From: Rheum nobile
Lineage: Eukaryota; Streptophyta; Magnoliopsida; Caryophyllales; Polygonaceae
Length of the DNA stretch: 64,000 bases
NCBI GenBank assembly: GCA_027886185.1
Contig: WOAB01000583.1
Location: forward strand, 248,001 to 312,000
Reading direction: 5' to 3'
Below the pieces are notes generated by a model. The model ran no database searches. It saw nothing but the letters and a program-made list of their open reading frames with translations, and was not told the origin of the DNA. Below, piece by piece: positions 9,844 to 21,255 of the stretch. A program made the position numbers and the translations under genes. Each line of letters starts with the position of its first letter. Positions within the stretch are counted from its first letter, which is position 1.

Positions 9844-12285
9844 TGTAGCACCCCCAAATTTTAACCCATTTGGAAAGGTATTACCGTGAGTGACCTCGGT
9901 TTCCACACTGAAGTCACCCCAGGCTTTACCATTGAAACACAATTCATAAAGAACAATTATGATACAAAATTACCATAACTTTCATTTAAACATAGTCGCG
10001 GAATTTCAACACAATTCCAAATGCGACAAAATACAGAGTTATTACAATACAGTGGAAGACTTAAAATAATTTACAAGAGTATTGACTTCAGTAGTCAACG
10101 CCCAAAGATCGTAGCCTGATTAAAACATTTTCAAATACCGTTCATGTTCATAGTCGATCTAGCCTTCATGGGTCCTCGACTCATCTGATGTGCCGAATCG
10201 AACGGATGACACCAGCCAACCATGCAGAGAATAATTACGGTTGGTTAGTCTAATGAAAGACTATGCAAGGGCTCAAACAGAGTGGTTCTAGGTAGTCGTA
10301 TTAGGTTAGATTCATCGTTTCTCGAATAATAACTGATAACGATAGTCAACCACCATACTTCCACCAGAATACAACAAGAGGCATGAACAAGAGAAGACTC
10401 CAACTGAATTGAGTCTTATGGGGAAATCCAACAAGAAAGACTCCAAAAGATCGAGTCTTTACCACCAAGCATGACAAGTATCTGGAACCCTTTTCCACAC
10501 ATAAGTTTAAAGGTCACCAAAGAGCATATTAATTATGTGCACACAAGGCACTTATCTTCTTTAGTCATAAAACTCTCAACCAAGTTATAAGCTTTTACAC
10601 ACATGCCTAGCAAGGCATGCATACATATGTTGCACCGAGCAACATATGCTACAGGGGATCTTTACACATATGCCTAGCAAGGCATGCATACATATGTTGC
10701 ACCGAGCGACATATGCTACAGGGGATCGGAATCCCGATATGAGCACCAGCTGTTGTGCCCTCACCCCCTACCACCGAGGTAGAGTGACTGGTCATGACCT
10801 GCAAATGGGGTTGGATCCTTCCATCCTTCCCACCGGGTTATCAAGAAATGCATAGCCCTCTCAAGGACTACCGCTCCTACGAATACTCGTGCTAACTAAA
10901 CAGTTCAACACAGTAATAATTCACAACAAAGCCATCATGACCATCATCATAGATATACCAATATATATATATATATAATAGTGTTGTTCTAACAGATATA
11001 CAACATATTATAATATCTTCTTTTATATCCACATACAGTTATCAAAACTGTTCCAGACGAAAACAATATTCATTCCAAATCAATTAACAATTAAACAATT
11101 GATAATCAATGGAAATATGGAATGATGAGCAAGAGCGAACCGCCACTTGCCTGGAGTAGATTCGGCGATGAATCTAGACGAGACGACTACTGATTATATC
11201 ATTTCTGAGGATATGGCCTAAGCTTCAGATAGCTCCAACGGATTACGAGTCCATACGCGATCCAGCGAATCACGTTCTAACAACAAATTAATTAATTATC
11301 AATTAATTTGCCTGGACGAACTTAAGGAATTAAATTTAATAATTTTTTATGATTATAAATCATAAAAATATTTATTAAATTTTCCTATAGAAAAATACGG
11401 ATGAAAGGGAATCGAAATTATACCGCTCGTATAATTTCGGGTTAAATCTGGTCTGGATTGAATTTGGGCTTTACGGCCCACTAAGAATTGATTAAGGGGG
11501 GTAGGACCCACACCCTTATTCAACCTCCCAATTCACGAACAGATGCAACAACAACATCAGCCACCGAACGCAGCGATCAGCTCGCCGGGAAGAAGCTCCT
11601 CGCCGTCGGGCTGGTTCGCGTCGCCGGGAGCACAGCCACCAGCAGCAACCAGCAGCGGTGAAGCAACAGCAGCGTCGACGCCGGGAGGGAGCAGCAACGC
11701 GCAACGATGGCGGTTCGACAACAGCGCAGCTCCTCCGACTCGGCGAACCGTAGACCTCGGCCACAGCAGCGAACCTCAGCAGTGGCCCGCAGCTCGCGCA
11801 ACCACAACTCGCCGTCTCGTCGGATCCGGGTCGCCGGCGGGATGAGCTACGGAGATGGCGAGGAAGAGAGACGACCGAGAGGAAGGAGAGATATCAGATT
11901 GGGTGCCCCTCGACCCCTTCCAGATTGGGCTCCTTAAATGGCTCCAACGAGGTCGGAAGAGGAAGGCGTGCCCGATCACCACATCGACAGCTGCCCCCGA
12001 CAAGTTTTACACGCGGCGGCCGGAGAGAAACGAACGTGGGTGACGTGCAATATTTCTGGGGAAAGTTTGGTATGGGTTTTTAAACCCCAGAAATTATATG
12101 TTTGTATCCAAATAAATATTCTAAGTCTCGAAAATACATCGAAGGTATTTTATACCACTCAAGAAATTATTTCGGACATCATGGATGTTACGGAAAATCC
12201 GAACTCCACTGAAAGCGAAATAATTAATGAACGAAGGTTGGAAAAATTACCCAAATATCCTTATTAAAAATTGAGGGATATTACA
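9844..12285 (-). mobile_element. Solo LTR of Gypsy family B (2.4 kb), B1
   Basis: The ends are TGTAGCACCCC and GGGATATTACA, which pair as an imperfect terminal inverted repeat. They are flanked by a perfect 5-bp duplication CCAAC (9839-9843 and 12286-12290). There is no PBS, polypurine tract or polyprotein frame inside, so this is best read as a solo LTR left by LTR-LTR recombination. Orientation is inferred as minus from its similarity, in reverse, to B2 (the stretch at 11117-11152 is the reverse complement of 14995-15030). GC-rich short open frames at 11516-11940 are taken as non-coding. Confidence 0.75.
10594..10727. repeat. Two tandem 67-bp units with hairpins inside B1
   Basis: Units start at 10594 and 10661. 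Each contains GCCTAGCAAGGC and the stem CATATGTTGC / GCAACATATG, ten perfect base pairs around a 5-base loop. The second unit has one stem mismatch (GCGACATATG). Confidence 0.75.
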
Positions 12286-12643
12286 CCAACGCGTTGACGA
12301 TGTCCAGGATGGCCGCGCTCGCCGTCAATTTCGTCACGCCCAAGTCCAAGCACAATGCGCTTATGCGCCCCAACCTGCTCAACCCATACCACAACTCAGC
12401 CGCCACGAGGTAAAGGTAAAAATTGAGCATTTCTTTGGTGACTATGATCCGGCTATTTTTCTAGAGTGGATGCAGGCTACAGAGTATACTTTGAGATATT
12501 GTCACATCCCCACGGATGAGCATGTTGACGTGGCAACGCTACACTTCTGAGGCGTTGCACGCGTTTGGTGGCACAGGTTCATTGATGACCACGTTCGTCG
12601 ACACCTTGTCCCCATCACACAGTGGCACCAGCTTGTCTACGTC

Positions 12644-14029
12644 ATGACACAGAAGTACGTGCCAACCGACTATAAAAACCAGATGCGAATGGAAATTGCC
12701 ACGGCGCGACAAGGAACCAAAACGCCTTTGGAGTTCTTCTCTCACTTGGAGGACATGTACTACAAGGCAAGCATAAGTGTCGCCCCGTCCACCCTTCGGA
12801 CAAAATTTTTGAGTGGTTTGAATGTGTCAATCCGTGACCAGCTTGAGATTTTGCCAATCAAGGATCTCAACACCTTGACTCACACCGCGATGCAAATACA
12901 CCATCAACTATCGCGTCGCTGGCAATCCTCTTGGCAAAATCAAGGCCAACAAAGGTATGATACTAACCCTAGTCAATCCCCTACTACTAATGTGCGCGCT
13001 CCACCCACAGGAACCAGCGCGTCCAATCAAGGCCGACATGGCAAGACCGCGACGCCAACCTCCAATGTCGCTTGCGTGACACCGCCAAAGGGCTCCTCAC
13101 CGGCCACTGAGCGCGCGCGTGACCTAGAATGTTTCAAGTGTGGAGGGCGAGGGCACTACAAGAGGGATTGTCCAAACAACAAGAAGGTCCTATTCTCCAA
13201 CATTGCCGCGGGCTATGAATCTTACGAGGAGGAGGAGGCCCTGCTTGAGACCATCGAAGAAGGATTCGAGGATGACAACGAGGAGTCCTACTCTTGTGAA
13301 GTCGCCGCGCTCCATGACGGCACACCTCTCAGCCTTGTCACGTGCCGTATCCTCACTGTCAAGCAGGCCACACTGGTCAACCAACGCGAGAACCTCTTCC
13401 ACACGCGTCGCCTGGTCAAGACGGCGTCCTTGAGTGTCATCATCGATGGAGGAAGCTGCTGCAATATAATCAATGAGAAAGTGGTCAACCATTTCAACCT
13501 GCCGACAACGCCTCACCCACAACCATATGGCCTACAGTGGATTTCTTCGAGTTCTGGTAATACTGTAACTCGACAATGTCTTATCTCTTTTTCCATTGGC
13601 CAATATTCGGACTCGGTCCTATGTGATGTCATTGCAATGGACGCCACACATCTTTTGTTGGGGCGCCCATGGCAATTCGACAGGCGCGTTCTTCACGATG
13701 GCTATTTAAACACTTATGTGTTTACTTATCACGGGAAGCGCGTCACCCTCTTACTCATGTCTCCACATGAGATTTTACAAGATCAGGTCGAGCGCGATTG
13801 CCAAAAGGCGTTGGAATCAGCCAAGGCCGCGGCGACGCCACTGCGATCCAACCCAAATTTTGGAGAATCTTCAACGACCCCAGGCACTGGCAACAAGAGA
13901 TCGCGTACTCCCTCAGGTCAACAAAGCGCTTCCAACGACAATGCTCCCAAGGATCGAACGCGTTGCAAGGACATTGTGAATACCGCGCCAACAAGTGTCG
14001 CGTTGCAAGGAACCTGTAATAACCCCTAA
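12644..14029 (+). CDS. Longest surviving gag-protease frame of Gypsy A1
   Basis: A 461-codon open frame. It is only the C-terminal two thirds of the original gag-pol: the ATG at 12644 is internal (MTQKYVPTDYKNQM in gag). Domains in order: end of Retrotrans_gag (about residues 1-95, with FLSGLNVSIRDQLE), a Ser/Thr/Pro-rich linker, a CCHC knuckle CFKCGGRGHYKRDC (about 164-177), an acidic stretch, then a retropepsin-like protease with active site IIDGGSCCNIIN (about 266-277) and LLLGRPWQFDRR (about 345). The last codons and the TAA come from the family B LTR inserted at 14015. No RT follows. Confidence 0.85.
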   Translation: MTQKYVPTDYKNQMRMEIATARQGTKTPLEFFSHLEDMYYKASISVAPSTLRTKFLSGLNVSIRDQLEILPIKDLNTLTHTAMQIHHQLSRRWQSSWQNQGQQRYDTNPSQSPTTNVRAPPTGTSASNQGRHGKTATPTSNVACVTPPKGSSPATERARDLECFKCGGRGHYKRDCPNNKKVLFSNIAAGYESYEEEEALLETIEEGFEDDNEESYSCEVAALHDGTPLSLVTCRILTVKQATLVNQRENLFHTRRLVKTASLSVIIDGGSCCNIINEKVVNHFNLPTTPHPQPYGLQWISSSSGNTVTRQCLISFSIGQYSDSVLCDVIAMDATHLLLGRPWQFDRRVLHDGYLNTYVFTYHGKRVTLLLMSPHEILQDQVERDCQKALESAKAAATPLRSNPNFGESSTTPGTGNKRSRTPSGQQSASNDNAPKDRTRCKDIVNTAPTSVALQGTCNNP

Positions 14030-15323
14030 AAGTCCTGAACTGTCGTTTTGTATGAAAGACATAATGAGAAATTTCTGTAACCTCTGTAATAACTCTCTTG
14101 AATATAATAATATACGTTTAGTGTGTTTTGGGTCTTGGATTTTTTTTGGAAGTACTAAAAATGAGATCTAGCAAAGATCCGCGAGCAAGGACCCGCGAGA
14201 AGACCCAGGGACAAGCCCGTGGCAATTCCGCGACCGCGGATTGAACCCGTGGGCACGGATTCGCCCAGGAGCCATCCGCAATCGCGGCTTTGTTTCCGCG
14301 ACCGCGGATCTCTGTTCTTCGTTCTTATCCAAGCTCGTCGGTTCGAATTTTTGCTCGTGTTTGTAACTGCCGCCGGTGAGGGAGCTTGAGCGATTGGTCT
14401 TCTCGGCGTTGAGCTCCCCTTTCCCTATAAATAGGGGGCTCCCATCACCGAGATCTTCATCCACAACCCTCAACTCCTCTCTTCCTCTCATTTTTTTGCA
14501 TCGCCGGAGTTCTTGCGTTCGTCGGAGCCTCGCCAGAGATTTTGGTGTCGCCGGAAGTGTCTTGGAAGTGTGAAGTGGTGGCGGTTGTAGTGAGCCCTCG
14601 TCCGAGTCAAGAAGTTGTCATCTTCGTCGTCGGTAAGCTTTAAAGCCGAGTTGGAGCCGTCGTCGAAAGGGAGATCCGCGACTGCGGGGATGAATTCCGC
14701 GACCGCGGCTCTGCCCAGATTTCCGCGACCGCGGCTCTGCCCAGATTTCCGCGACCACGGATGTGCAAACCGCGACCGCGGCTTGCCCTAGCAAGCGCGG
14801 TCGTGGCTTGGACAACCACGGTCATGGATTAGGCTTTGTTTCCTTTCGATTCATGTCGTTTATTCGTTTTGTATCCTCGTTTCGTTCATATCAAATCTAA
14901 CTTAGGGTTCCGTCTTTTGTCTCGACGTCGTCGTAGGAATCCGTATTCAGATTCCAGATCCCGAAACCCGACATCTTCAATTCGTCTAGATTAAGGCAAG
15001 TGGCGGTTCGCTCTTGCTTATCATTCCAAATTTCCTTTAGTTATCAACTATTTGATTGTTAATTAAATTGGAATGAAGTGTTGTTTTCGTTTGGGAACAG
15101 ATTTAAATAAAACAATGTGTTAAAATATGATTCTATAATAGGTTGTATATATTTCTGGAAACAACGCTATTATACATGTTATTACCGTGATAGTATTGGT
15201 GTGGATTTATGTATGAACTTAATGTGTAGTTAGAACGAGTATTCGTAGGAACGCTATGTATCTTGCGAGGTCTAGTCGTTTCTTTATAACTGGTATTAGG
15301 AGGATTTTGCCCTAGTACTATTT
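14015..15323 (+). mobile_element. Gypsy family B LTR, right-truncated (B2)
   Basis: It starts TGTAATAACCCC exactly where the A1 coding homology stops, and is similar to B1 in reverse (shared blocks around 14995-15120 and GAGTATTCGTAGGA at 15238-15251). A TATA box TATAAATA lies at 14426-14433. The 5' half holds repeated CCGCGACCGCGG motifs. The alignment with B1 stops at 15323, where the family A copy 2 LTR begins, so A2 probably inserted into B2. The rest of B2 is not found to the right. Confidence 0.65.
14232..14815. repeat. Dispersed CCGCGACCGCGG-type motifs in B2
   Basis: CGCGACCGCGG or one-base variants recur about eight times, often as TTCCGCGACCGCGG followed by CTCTGCCCAGA or GAT, in two clusters (14232-14310 and 14675-14815) around the TATA box and transcript start. 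The motif is nearly palindromic and CpG-dense. Confidence 0.7.
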
Positions 15324-16032
15324 TGATGCGCTCCTACCCACCATGACTGCCACGGAGGAAGAGGAAGCTATGAGCATTCGCTCAGAAGGCCCAATAACAA
15401 GATCGCGTGCAAAAGCAATCGCCAACACGACACAGTCCATGGTTGTCCGCGTCGTCGCAAGCCAAGGAACGCAAGAGACCGCGTTCTCCCTCAGAAGCCT
15501 CCAACCAAGTCTAGAGAATGCGTTCTCTATCAGGATACTCTCCACGATCAAGTGAACGCGATCTTTCAGGGTTTAATCATTTTTTAGAACATTAATGTTT
15601 AAATAGTTATTTCTTTTTGGGGCGTGTGTTCCACGCATGTCGCGTGGGCTGGCCCATTTGGCGAGACTCGGCCCATCCGAGTCCCGCTATGTCCTATAAA
15701 AGGTCATCTCGACCTTCTGTACTATGTTATGCTTCATTTTAATCTAAGACCTTTTGTCGAGAGCTTTTGCCTCCAATCTCTTAGATCAGCGTCACCCCAA
15801 ACTCTTAATTCTCATCTCCATTCCTCCGTTGTCGACGCTACGGCCTCCACTCGATCTTCTCGAGTCTATCCCCTCCGCTGCCGATGCTACGGCTTCGCTC
15901 ATCTCTCGAGCCCCCCATCAATGTCGCGTTATTCCACTCACGCGACGCGTTCCACTCATCCAACCACTGAAGCGACCCGCACGACTTCCCACCAAGATCA
16001 TCGATCCGACATTCACAAGCAGGAATGCATCA
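15324..16032 (+). mobile_element. Gypsy family A copy 2, 5' LTR (709 bp)
   Basis: It runs from TGATGCG to TGCATCA, with a TATA box at 15695-15701 and the LTR-encoded tail frame to TGA at 15553-15555 (EGPITRSRAKAIAN). A PBS follows at 16035. It is collinear with A1 (6802-7559). No target duplication can be checked because the right end of the element is missing. Confidence 0.85.
15325..15555 (+). CDS. LTR-encoded polyprotein tail, copy 2
   Basis: Same frame and motif as in A1 (GPITRSRAKAIANTTQSM), open from the LTR edge to TGA. It ends with a sequence different from A1, so the extreme C-terminus is variable. See the A1 entry for the interpretation. Confidence 0.55.
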   Translation, partial: DALLPTMTATEEEEAMSIRSEGPITRSRAKAIANTTQSMVVRVVASQGTQETAFSLRSLQPSLENAFSIRILSTIK

Positions 16033-16034
16033 AC

Positions 16035-16047
16035 TGGCATCAGAGCC
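16035..16047 (+). other. Primer-binding site of Gypsy A2
   Basis: TGGCATCAGAGCC, two bases after the LTR end, identical to that of A1. Confidence 0.85.
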
Positions 16048-16835
16048 TTTGATCTTGTAAGTCGCTTGTCAAGTCTCATTTGTTCACAATTTTTTCTTCT
16101 CCATCATCTTGCTTCCGCCATTGTCACAATTTTTTTTTTCTCTTCAAACACATGCTAGTCCTTTCGGTTTCTACAAGAGAATCTCTTGGCCGATAATTGC
16201 TTGATCCACGCGCGAATATTGTGTGATTTGCTTTGCATGAAATCTGCGTAATTAATTGAAAGATTTTCTTAAATAATCACGTGAATTTTGCTAACATATC
16301 TTGCCATATTTTCTTGTGTTGACCGTCATAAATTTGCATTAAATCTTCTCTTTCCTATCGCGTAAATCTCGCGATTTCTTTCCATAAGTTACTTAGCCGT
16401 TTATTTTTATTTTGTTTCATTTAATTCTTATCCGATCTTCAATCAAAGACTAAGATCACGGATCTGAATTTCAAAATAAAATAAAATCAAAGTTGCATTT
16501 CAAATAAATAAAAAAACGACATTCAAAAAAAAAAAAGGAAAGCCAAAATAAGGCAACATTCTTCCCTCAACGGCTAAGCTCATCTTCTTCATATTTCCAC
16601 CGTCTAGTGTCACACTTGAAGGTGTGTCTTGTGTGTATGCGTTGTTTACGCAAGAGGTTAGGACTTCTTTCTTTTGGTTTCGTTTGCTTTTGTGCTTGCA
16701 TATCACACTTGCTTTGCTTGCCTTTAGCCGCCCTCACTGCCAAAAGAACACGCCCTCCTACGTGAACACTTGTTACTTGTTGAGTGCTTACTTGTTCTTT
16801 GGTTTTGTATTGTCTTTTGTGCGTTTTTACCCGCG

Positions 16836-18748
16836 ATGTCTGGTCATATTGTGATAGGTAGCCTCACGACACCCACCGGTGGGAATGTCCAAGGAGATGG
16901 CAACAACCACCCACCACAGCAAAACATCGCGCAACATGAAGTGGTCCCTCTCACCAATCCTCCCCAACAAGACCCCATTCTGGAGCTCTCGGAGGAACAA
17001 CGCGAGATCTAAGAACTTAGGCGCCAAGTTGCCCAATTTCAACTTTAATGGTCCCTATGGACCCCCTGGGCGCACCGCGTCACACTGAAGCCAAACCAAG
17101 TCAACAACGCATGGACAAGGGCAAAGGAGTGATGCCCTCCACCTCCAACTTGCAACCGCGCCTTCAAAGGATCCAATCAGTGATCGAAATCCACCAAGGC
17201 TATGTGTCGCATCGCGAACGATATGCACCGCGGGCAACACCAGCCGACTACGACAGCGACTCCGACCGCGACGAAAGTGTCCATGGTGAGTACTCTGGAC
17301 CCTTTGACTTCCATGACAGGTATGAAGCCAGAGGAACAAGACGCCGTGGTGAAATTGCCTCAACACCACTTGCAGGCCGAGCCAGGCGAAAAGAACGCGA
17401 CTCAGGTCTGCCGCGTCGATCCAATCGCGCCCCAGACGCCGAGCCGCGTCAGCGTCGCCATGATCCCACACCAGTTCCTTTCGACGTCAATGACCACCTT
17501 GGCCATCAAAGCGCGCGCACTCCGCGTTATGGCTCCGATGGCTATGGTTCGACGACACCGATTGTCTATGATGACTTCCATGCGTTCGATGACGAGGAGA
17601 TGGAGGACGCATGGCTCATCAATCCAGGATTTGTCCACCTTCCCCTGGGTGATCCCATTGAACTCCAAGATAGGCCAGCGGACTGGATCCCACCTCCACT
17701 CCAACCAATCAGACAACAACATCGCATTGTGGGAGACAACACGTGTGACTTTCGTGGCCAACACCACGAGGACATAGCGCGTGACTTTCGTCGCCAACAC
17801 AATGCACCTGTTCAAAGAAGAAGACAAGGATGCACTGAGTACAACGTGCATCCTAGGGACTTCGTCAATGATGATGTCCTGGCTCGCCAAGCTCGCCATC
17901 CTCATCATCGCGCTGAGGAAGCTGCACAACGCGCTTATGCGCCTCAATCTGTTCAACAAACCCCAAGGCTAAGCCGTCATGAGGTAAAAGTTAAAATTGA
18001 GCATTTCTTTGGAGAATATGATCTTGCTGTGTTTCTTGAGTGGGTGCAGGCTACAGAGTATACTTTGCGATATTGTCGTGTTCCCACAGCTCCATTTCAG
18101 AGGTGCTGCACGCGTTTGGTACCACAGGTTCGTGGACGATCGCGTTCGTCGACACCTTATGCCCATCACGGGGTGGCACCAGCTCGTGTATGTCATGACA
18201 CAGAAGTACGTGTCAGCGGACTACAGAAATCAAATGTGAATGGAGATCGCAATGGCGCGTCAAGGCTCCAAAACACCTCTGGAGTTCTTCTCTCAGTTGG
18301 AGGACATGTACTACAAAGCCAGTATCAATGTCGCCTCATCCACACTGCGAACGAAATTCCTGAGTGGCTTGAATGTGTCCATGTGTGACCAACTCGAGAT
18401 ATTGCCCATCAAGGATCTGAATACTTTGACGCACACCGCGATGCAAATCTATAACCAACAATCGCGTCGCCGTCAATCATCTTGGCAAACCCCGAGTCAA
18501 AGAAGGTATGAATCTAACTCTGGTCAATCCCCTTCTATTAATGTGCGCGGTCCACCCACAGGAACCACCGCGTCAAATCAAAGCCGACAGGGGAAGATCG
18601 CGACAACACCCACCACTGCTTCTCGCGCGATGCCAACAAAGGGCACATCACCAACTCCAGAGCGCGCGCGTGACTTGGAGTGTTTCAAGTGTGGAGGAAG
18701 AGGGCACTACAAGAGAGATTGTCCAAATAACAAGAAAGTCCTCTTCTC
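16836..18748 (+). pseudogene. Gypsy A2 gag, broken and truncated
   Basis: Gag starts at ATG 16836 (MSGHIVIGSLTTPTGG). It has a stop at about 17010-17012, a long open stretch 17048 to about 18095, a frameshift near 18095-18100, a TGA at 18237-18239 where A1 has a CGA codon (a CpG-type C-to-T change), and then reaches the CCHC knuckle (CFKCGGRGHYKRDC near 18681-18722). Homology to A1 ends at about 18748, just after VLFS. Protease and the rest of pol are missing. Compared with A1 it has an uninterrupted N-terminal half, which makes it useful as the reference for that region. Confidence 0.8.
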
Positions 18749-19020
18749 AAGCTTTGAGGCTTTGTGGAATGTTGTTTTTCCAGGTCATGAACTTTGAGAT
18801 TTGAACAGTGGAAGGAAATCGGGTGGCAAGGGAAAGACCCTTCCACAGACTTCAAGTATCTTCATACTTCAAGAAAGGCTCCCTCCTACAAATTTTGTTT
18901 GCTTTTTTTCTTTTTCTAATGCTTTCTAGTTACTATTTATGTGATATTCAAAATGTTCAACAGAGGTGGTGGCTTTATAACATTGGAAAATATGTTATTC
19001 CTTGCAAGAAAATTATCGGT
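18749..19020 (+). pseudogene. ELMO/CED-12 domain gene fragment with a retained intron
   Basis: Immediately after the A2 break the plus strand reads FEALWNVVFPGHEL, then (shifted frame) QWKEIGWQGKDPSTDF. After about 110 bp bounded by GT (about 18857) and CAG (about 18967) it reads GGGFITLENMLFLARK. These match, in order, the conserved core of plant ELMO/CED-12 proteins (LW..FPG.., QWKEMGWQGKDPSTDFRGGGF.SLEN). Splicing the putative intron restores DFKGGGF. A frameshift lies between HEL and the QWKE block, and there is no start, no end and no neighbouring exons. It is therefore a captured or relic gene piece, not a working gene. Confidence 0.75.
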
Positions 19021-20330
19021 TTGTACCAAGCTCTTCTTTTCTTCTCCCATCCCCTTTCTCTAAAGATGAAACTAATTGCAATATGTCCTCCTGATTAGTG
19101 TGAATATTAGTGCTGTAAATTTATAAGTTAACATAGGTATATATTAACATTTTGAACTGAAATGACCTTGTGTACAGAAAACATTTCAAGGAATGACCTT
19201 GAACTGAAATGACCTTATAAGTTAACATAGGTATATATTAATTTGAAGGTTCTAAACCTGCACCTTGAGGGCCATGAGTAATCTTATTGATAGTGTGAAT
19301 GGATGGTGTATTTTTCAGGTTTTGACTTTTGCAACATTGAGCCGCCAAGAGTATCTCTTGTTAGCGGTCGTCCCTCCAATGGAGTATCTAGGAGCTCTTT
19401 TGACACTCTTTGACAGGCTTGCTTTTGATCCGAACAGAGCCGGTGCTCTGCAAGAAGTTGCCCTTGAAGCTTCTTTTGAATCCTCCACTGAAAATAATAT
19501 AAAAAACACAATAAGAACCTTGCAAGATAATCGAGAATGTCCATTAAAGGAATTGCAGATTTAAATAGAAGATACCTTGTGTGAGGTTATTTGTATCCCT
19601 CTTTTGGCGAAAGAACAGCGTACCACTATAATTTCGGTCAGATTGGCAACTTGCTTGCAAACCGTCCCTTTATATAAGTTCAATAACATAAGGTCAATGA
19701 TGTGCGCTCTAAGTTGTGAATTCATGCCAACAGATGATAATGGTAACATACAGAAGCAGAGAAAAATAGAATACCTACTGATGATGGAGAAACTAAAAAA
19801 AACTCACTTTGGAGGAAGTTTCATTCTCAAAATTACTGATCTAATACGTCATACTTATGATAAGGATACAATTTGATTGGATGAATCACAGTAGAGTCCT
19901 CTTATTCCAACCCTTCAAAAAGTCATCGTTCGATTACATTTTTTTGAGAGAAATTAAACTCTAAGGTAGTGGGGAAAAAAAGGTAGCTCGCAAAAATTTG
20001 AAGTGTTGTGAAAGATGGCCTGACAAGGGGAATGTACATAGCCACAGAAAAAAGCTCAAGAGGGTTGCAAAAGTTGAATTACCTATCTCATTCACCAACA
20101 TTTCTTTTTGAAATGGAATGCTCTGGTAATAGAGGGCCACTAAGAACCTTTTTCTGCCCAGTATATAAATATTGTGGCACAGAACTGACTCTTGGCAAGT
20201 TAAACACATCATTTTTCCCTGTTTGATGGTTCTCTACTCGCGGTGGTGATTGTATATCAGATGCTTTACTTGGACTCTTAGCATTCGCATCATCCTCCCC
20301 AACATCAAAGTAACCTCTGTATTAAGGATT
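19021..20330. other. Unrecognised, possibly further gene fragments
   Basis: Several short frames look exon-like but could not be assigned. On plus, 19265-19564 includes LTLFDRLAFDPNRAGALQEV. On minus, about 19330-19500 gives a basic Ser-rich segment preceded by TTTTCAG. Also on minus, about 20085-20310 encodes PRVSSVPQYLYTGQKKVLSG. No family is claimed. The region lies between an ELMO piece and a Root_cap piece. Confidence 0.35.
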
Positions 20331-20646
20331 AATGGAGAAGGGACATTATACATGATGAAAATTGACATTGATACTTATCAACAGGTAGTTAAATCAATAT
20401 GATGTCTTGAATTACTTTTGGGTTGGGTTACTTAGGATGCCTTACATTTACAAGTGAATGCTTAAATGATTAAATTCTGGTTGTAAGAGATAATTTTGGG
20501 TCTAATACACTTCAAACAAAGACTAGAATGCAATTAAATTGACCAAATTCAACTACATGAACCACATGGTTACCACTGCAGTTGTTATTTCAATTCAACT
20601 TCAGAGAAAGTGAAGTATTACATATTTCAGTTGATTACTTAGACAC

Positions 20647-20929
20647 TCATTTCTTGCAAACTATCCCATTCCCACTACTAGCCCTGCTGGTGCAGTCTAA
20701 CGTCCCATATTCCATCACCGATAAGCTACCTTCCTACAAAGCTTCAACAAGAGAGAAGGTGCAAGAATTGCAGTCTGCAGACAAAAGTGATGTTTCTGTA
20801 TCTATCTTCACCACCCACTATAGGCATTGAAACTCCTGGCTTTGTTGGGTTCTCAAAATGTGGCTGGTAAGTTCTTCCTAAAACTCTTTCAACTTTAGAG
20901 GAGAGTCCAAACCTGAACTGCACTTCCAA
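20647..20929 (-). pseudogene. Root_cap / late-embryogenesis-related domain fragment
   Basis: The minus-strand frame reads GLSSKVERVLGRTYQPHFEN and then PTKPGVSMPIVGGEDRYR, and in a shifted frame SLLSADCNSCTFS. Further on come MEYGTLDC and GIVCKK followed by a stop (20647-20649). This order matches the C-terminal part of plant Root_cap-domain (PF06830-type) proteins (VLGQTY, NPAKPGVAMPVMGGE, LFSADC, Y.SLDC). There is one frameshift after EDRYR and one in-frame TAG before the YGTLDC block. The N-terminal part of the family is not seen nearby. It is read as a pseudogene fragment. Confidence 0.7.
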
Positions 20930-21255
20930 GTGAGCAAAACATTCATCAGAACCTGAACTTCAACTTTAGAGGAGAGTCCATAGAACCTGAACTACATCAA
21001 CAGAAGCATACTTGTAACATTAAAAGCCTTTTTACTGATTGAGAAATATTTAAAACCAAGTTCCTCAACAATTAACAACACAAGCTATCTTGTTGGGTGT
21101 TCTGAACAATTAACTAATGATTAGCCTAAATTCAATTATGCCATACATGAATTGAGATAGGAGATATAAAGTACGAATTTATCAAACGAATTCAGATGAA
21201 ACAATTAGCCCAAAATCAATTACCCTAAAATCAGTGAAATAGACGAAATTAACTT

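Larger units (their letters stand above)
8389..14014 (+). pseudogene. Gypsy A1 gag-protease, split by three insertions
   Basis: Gag begins at ATG 8389 (MSGHIVIGSMTAPTHNQ) after an ~810-bp leader, and aligns collinearly with copy 2. It is interrupted by a stop at about 8578-8580, the hAT-like MITE (8996-9433) and the 2.4-kb family B LTR (9844-12285). Coding homology resumes at 12286 and reaches the zinc knuckle and protease, then breaks at 14014 where a second family B LTR begins. RT, RNase H and integrase are absent. Family: Ty3/Gypsy with a Retrotrans_gag domain. The DGGSCCN protease motif fits a chromovirus-like lineage; the exact clade is inference. Dead element. Confidence 0.8.

Noticed and set aside
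11516..12267. GC-rich open frames of 62-109 codons on both strands
   Set aside because: They lie inside a solo LTR, have no domain, and overlap each other in all frames, as expected for GC-rich non-coding sequence.
9844..12285. Reading B1 as a full element with short LTRs
   Set aside because: No internal repeat of the ends, PBS or coding domain; a solo LTR explains it.
13134..13522. Arg/Cys-rich open frames antisense and out of frame
   Set aside because: Shadows of the Gypsy gag-protease frame 12644-14029.
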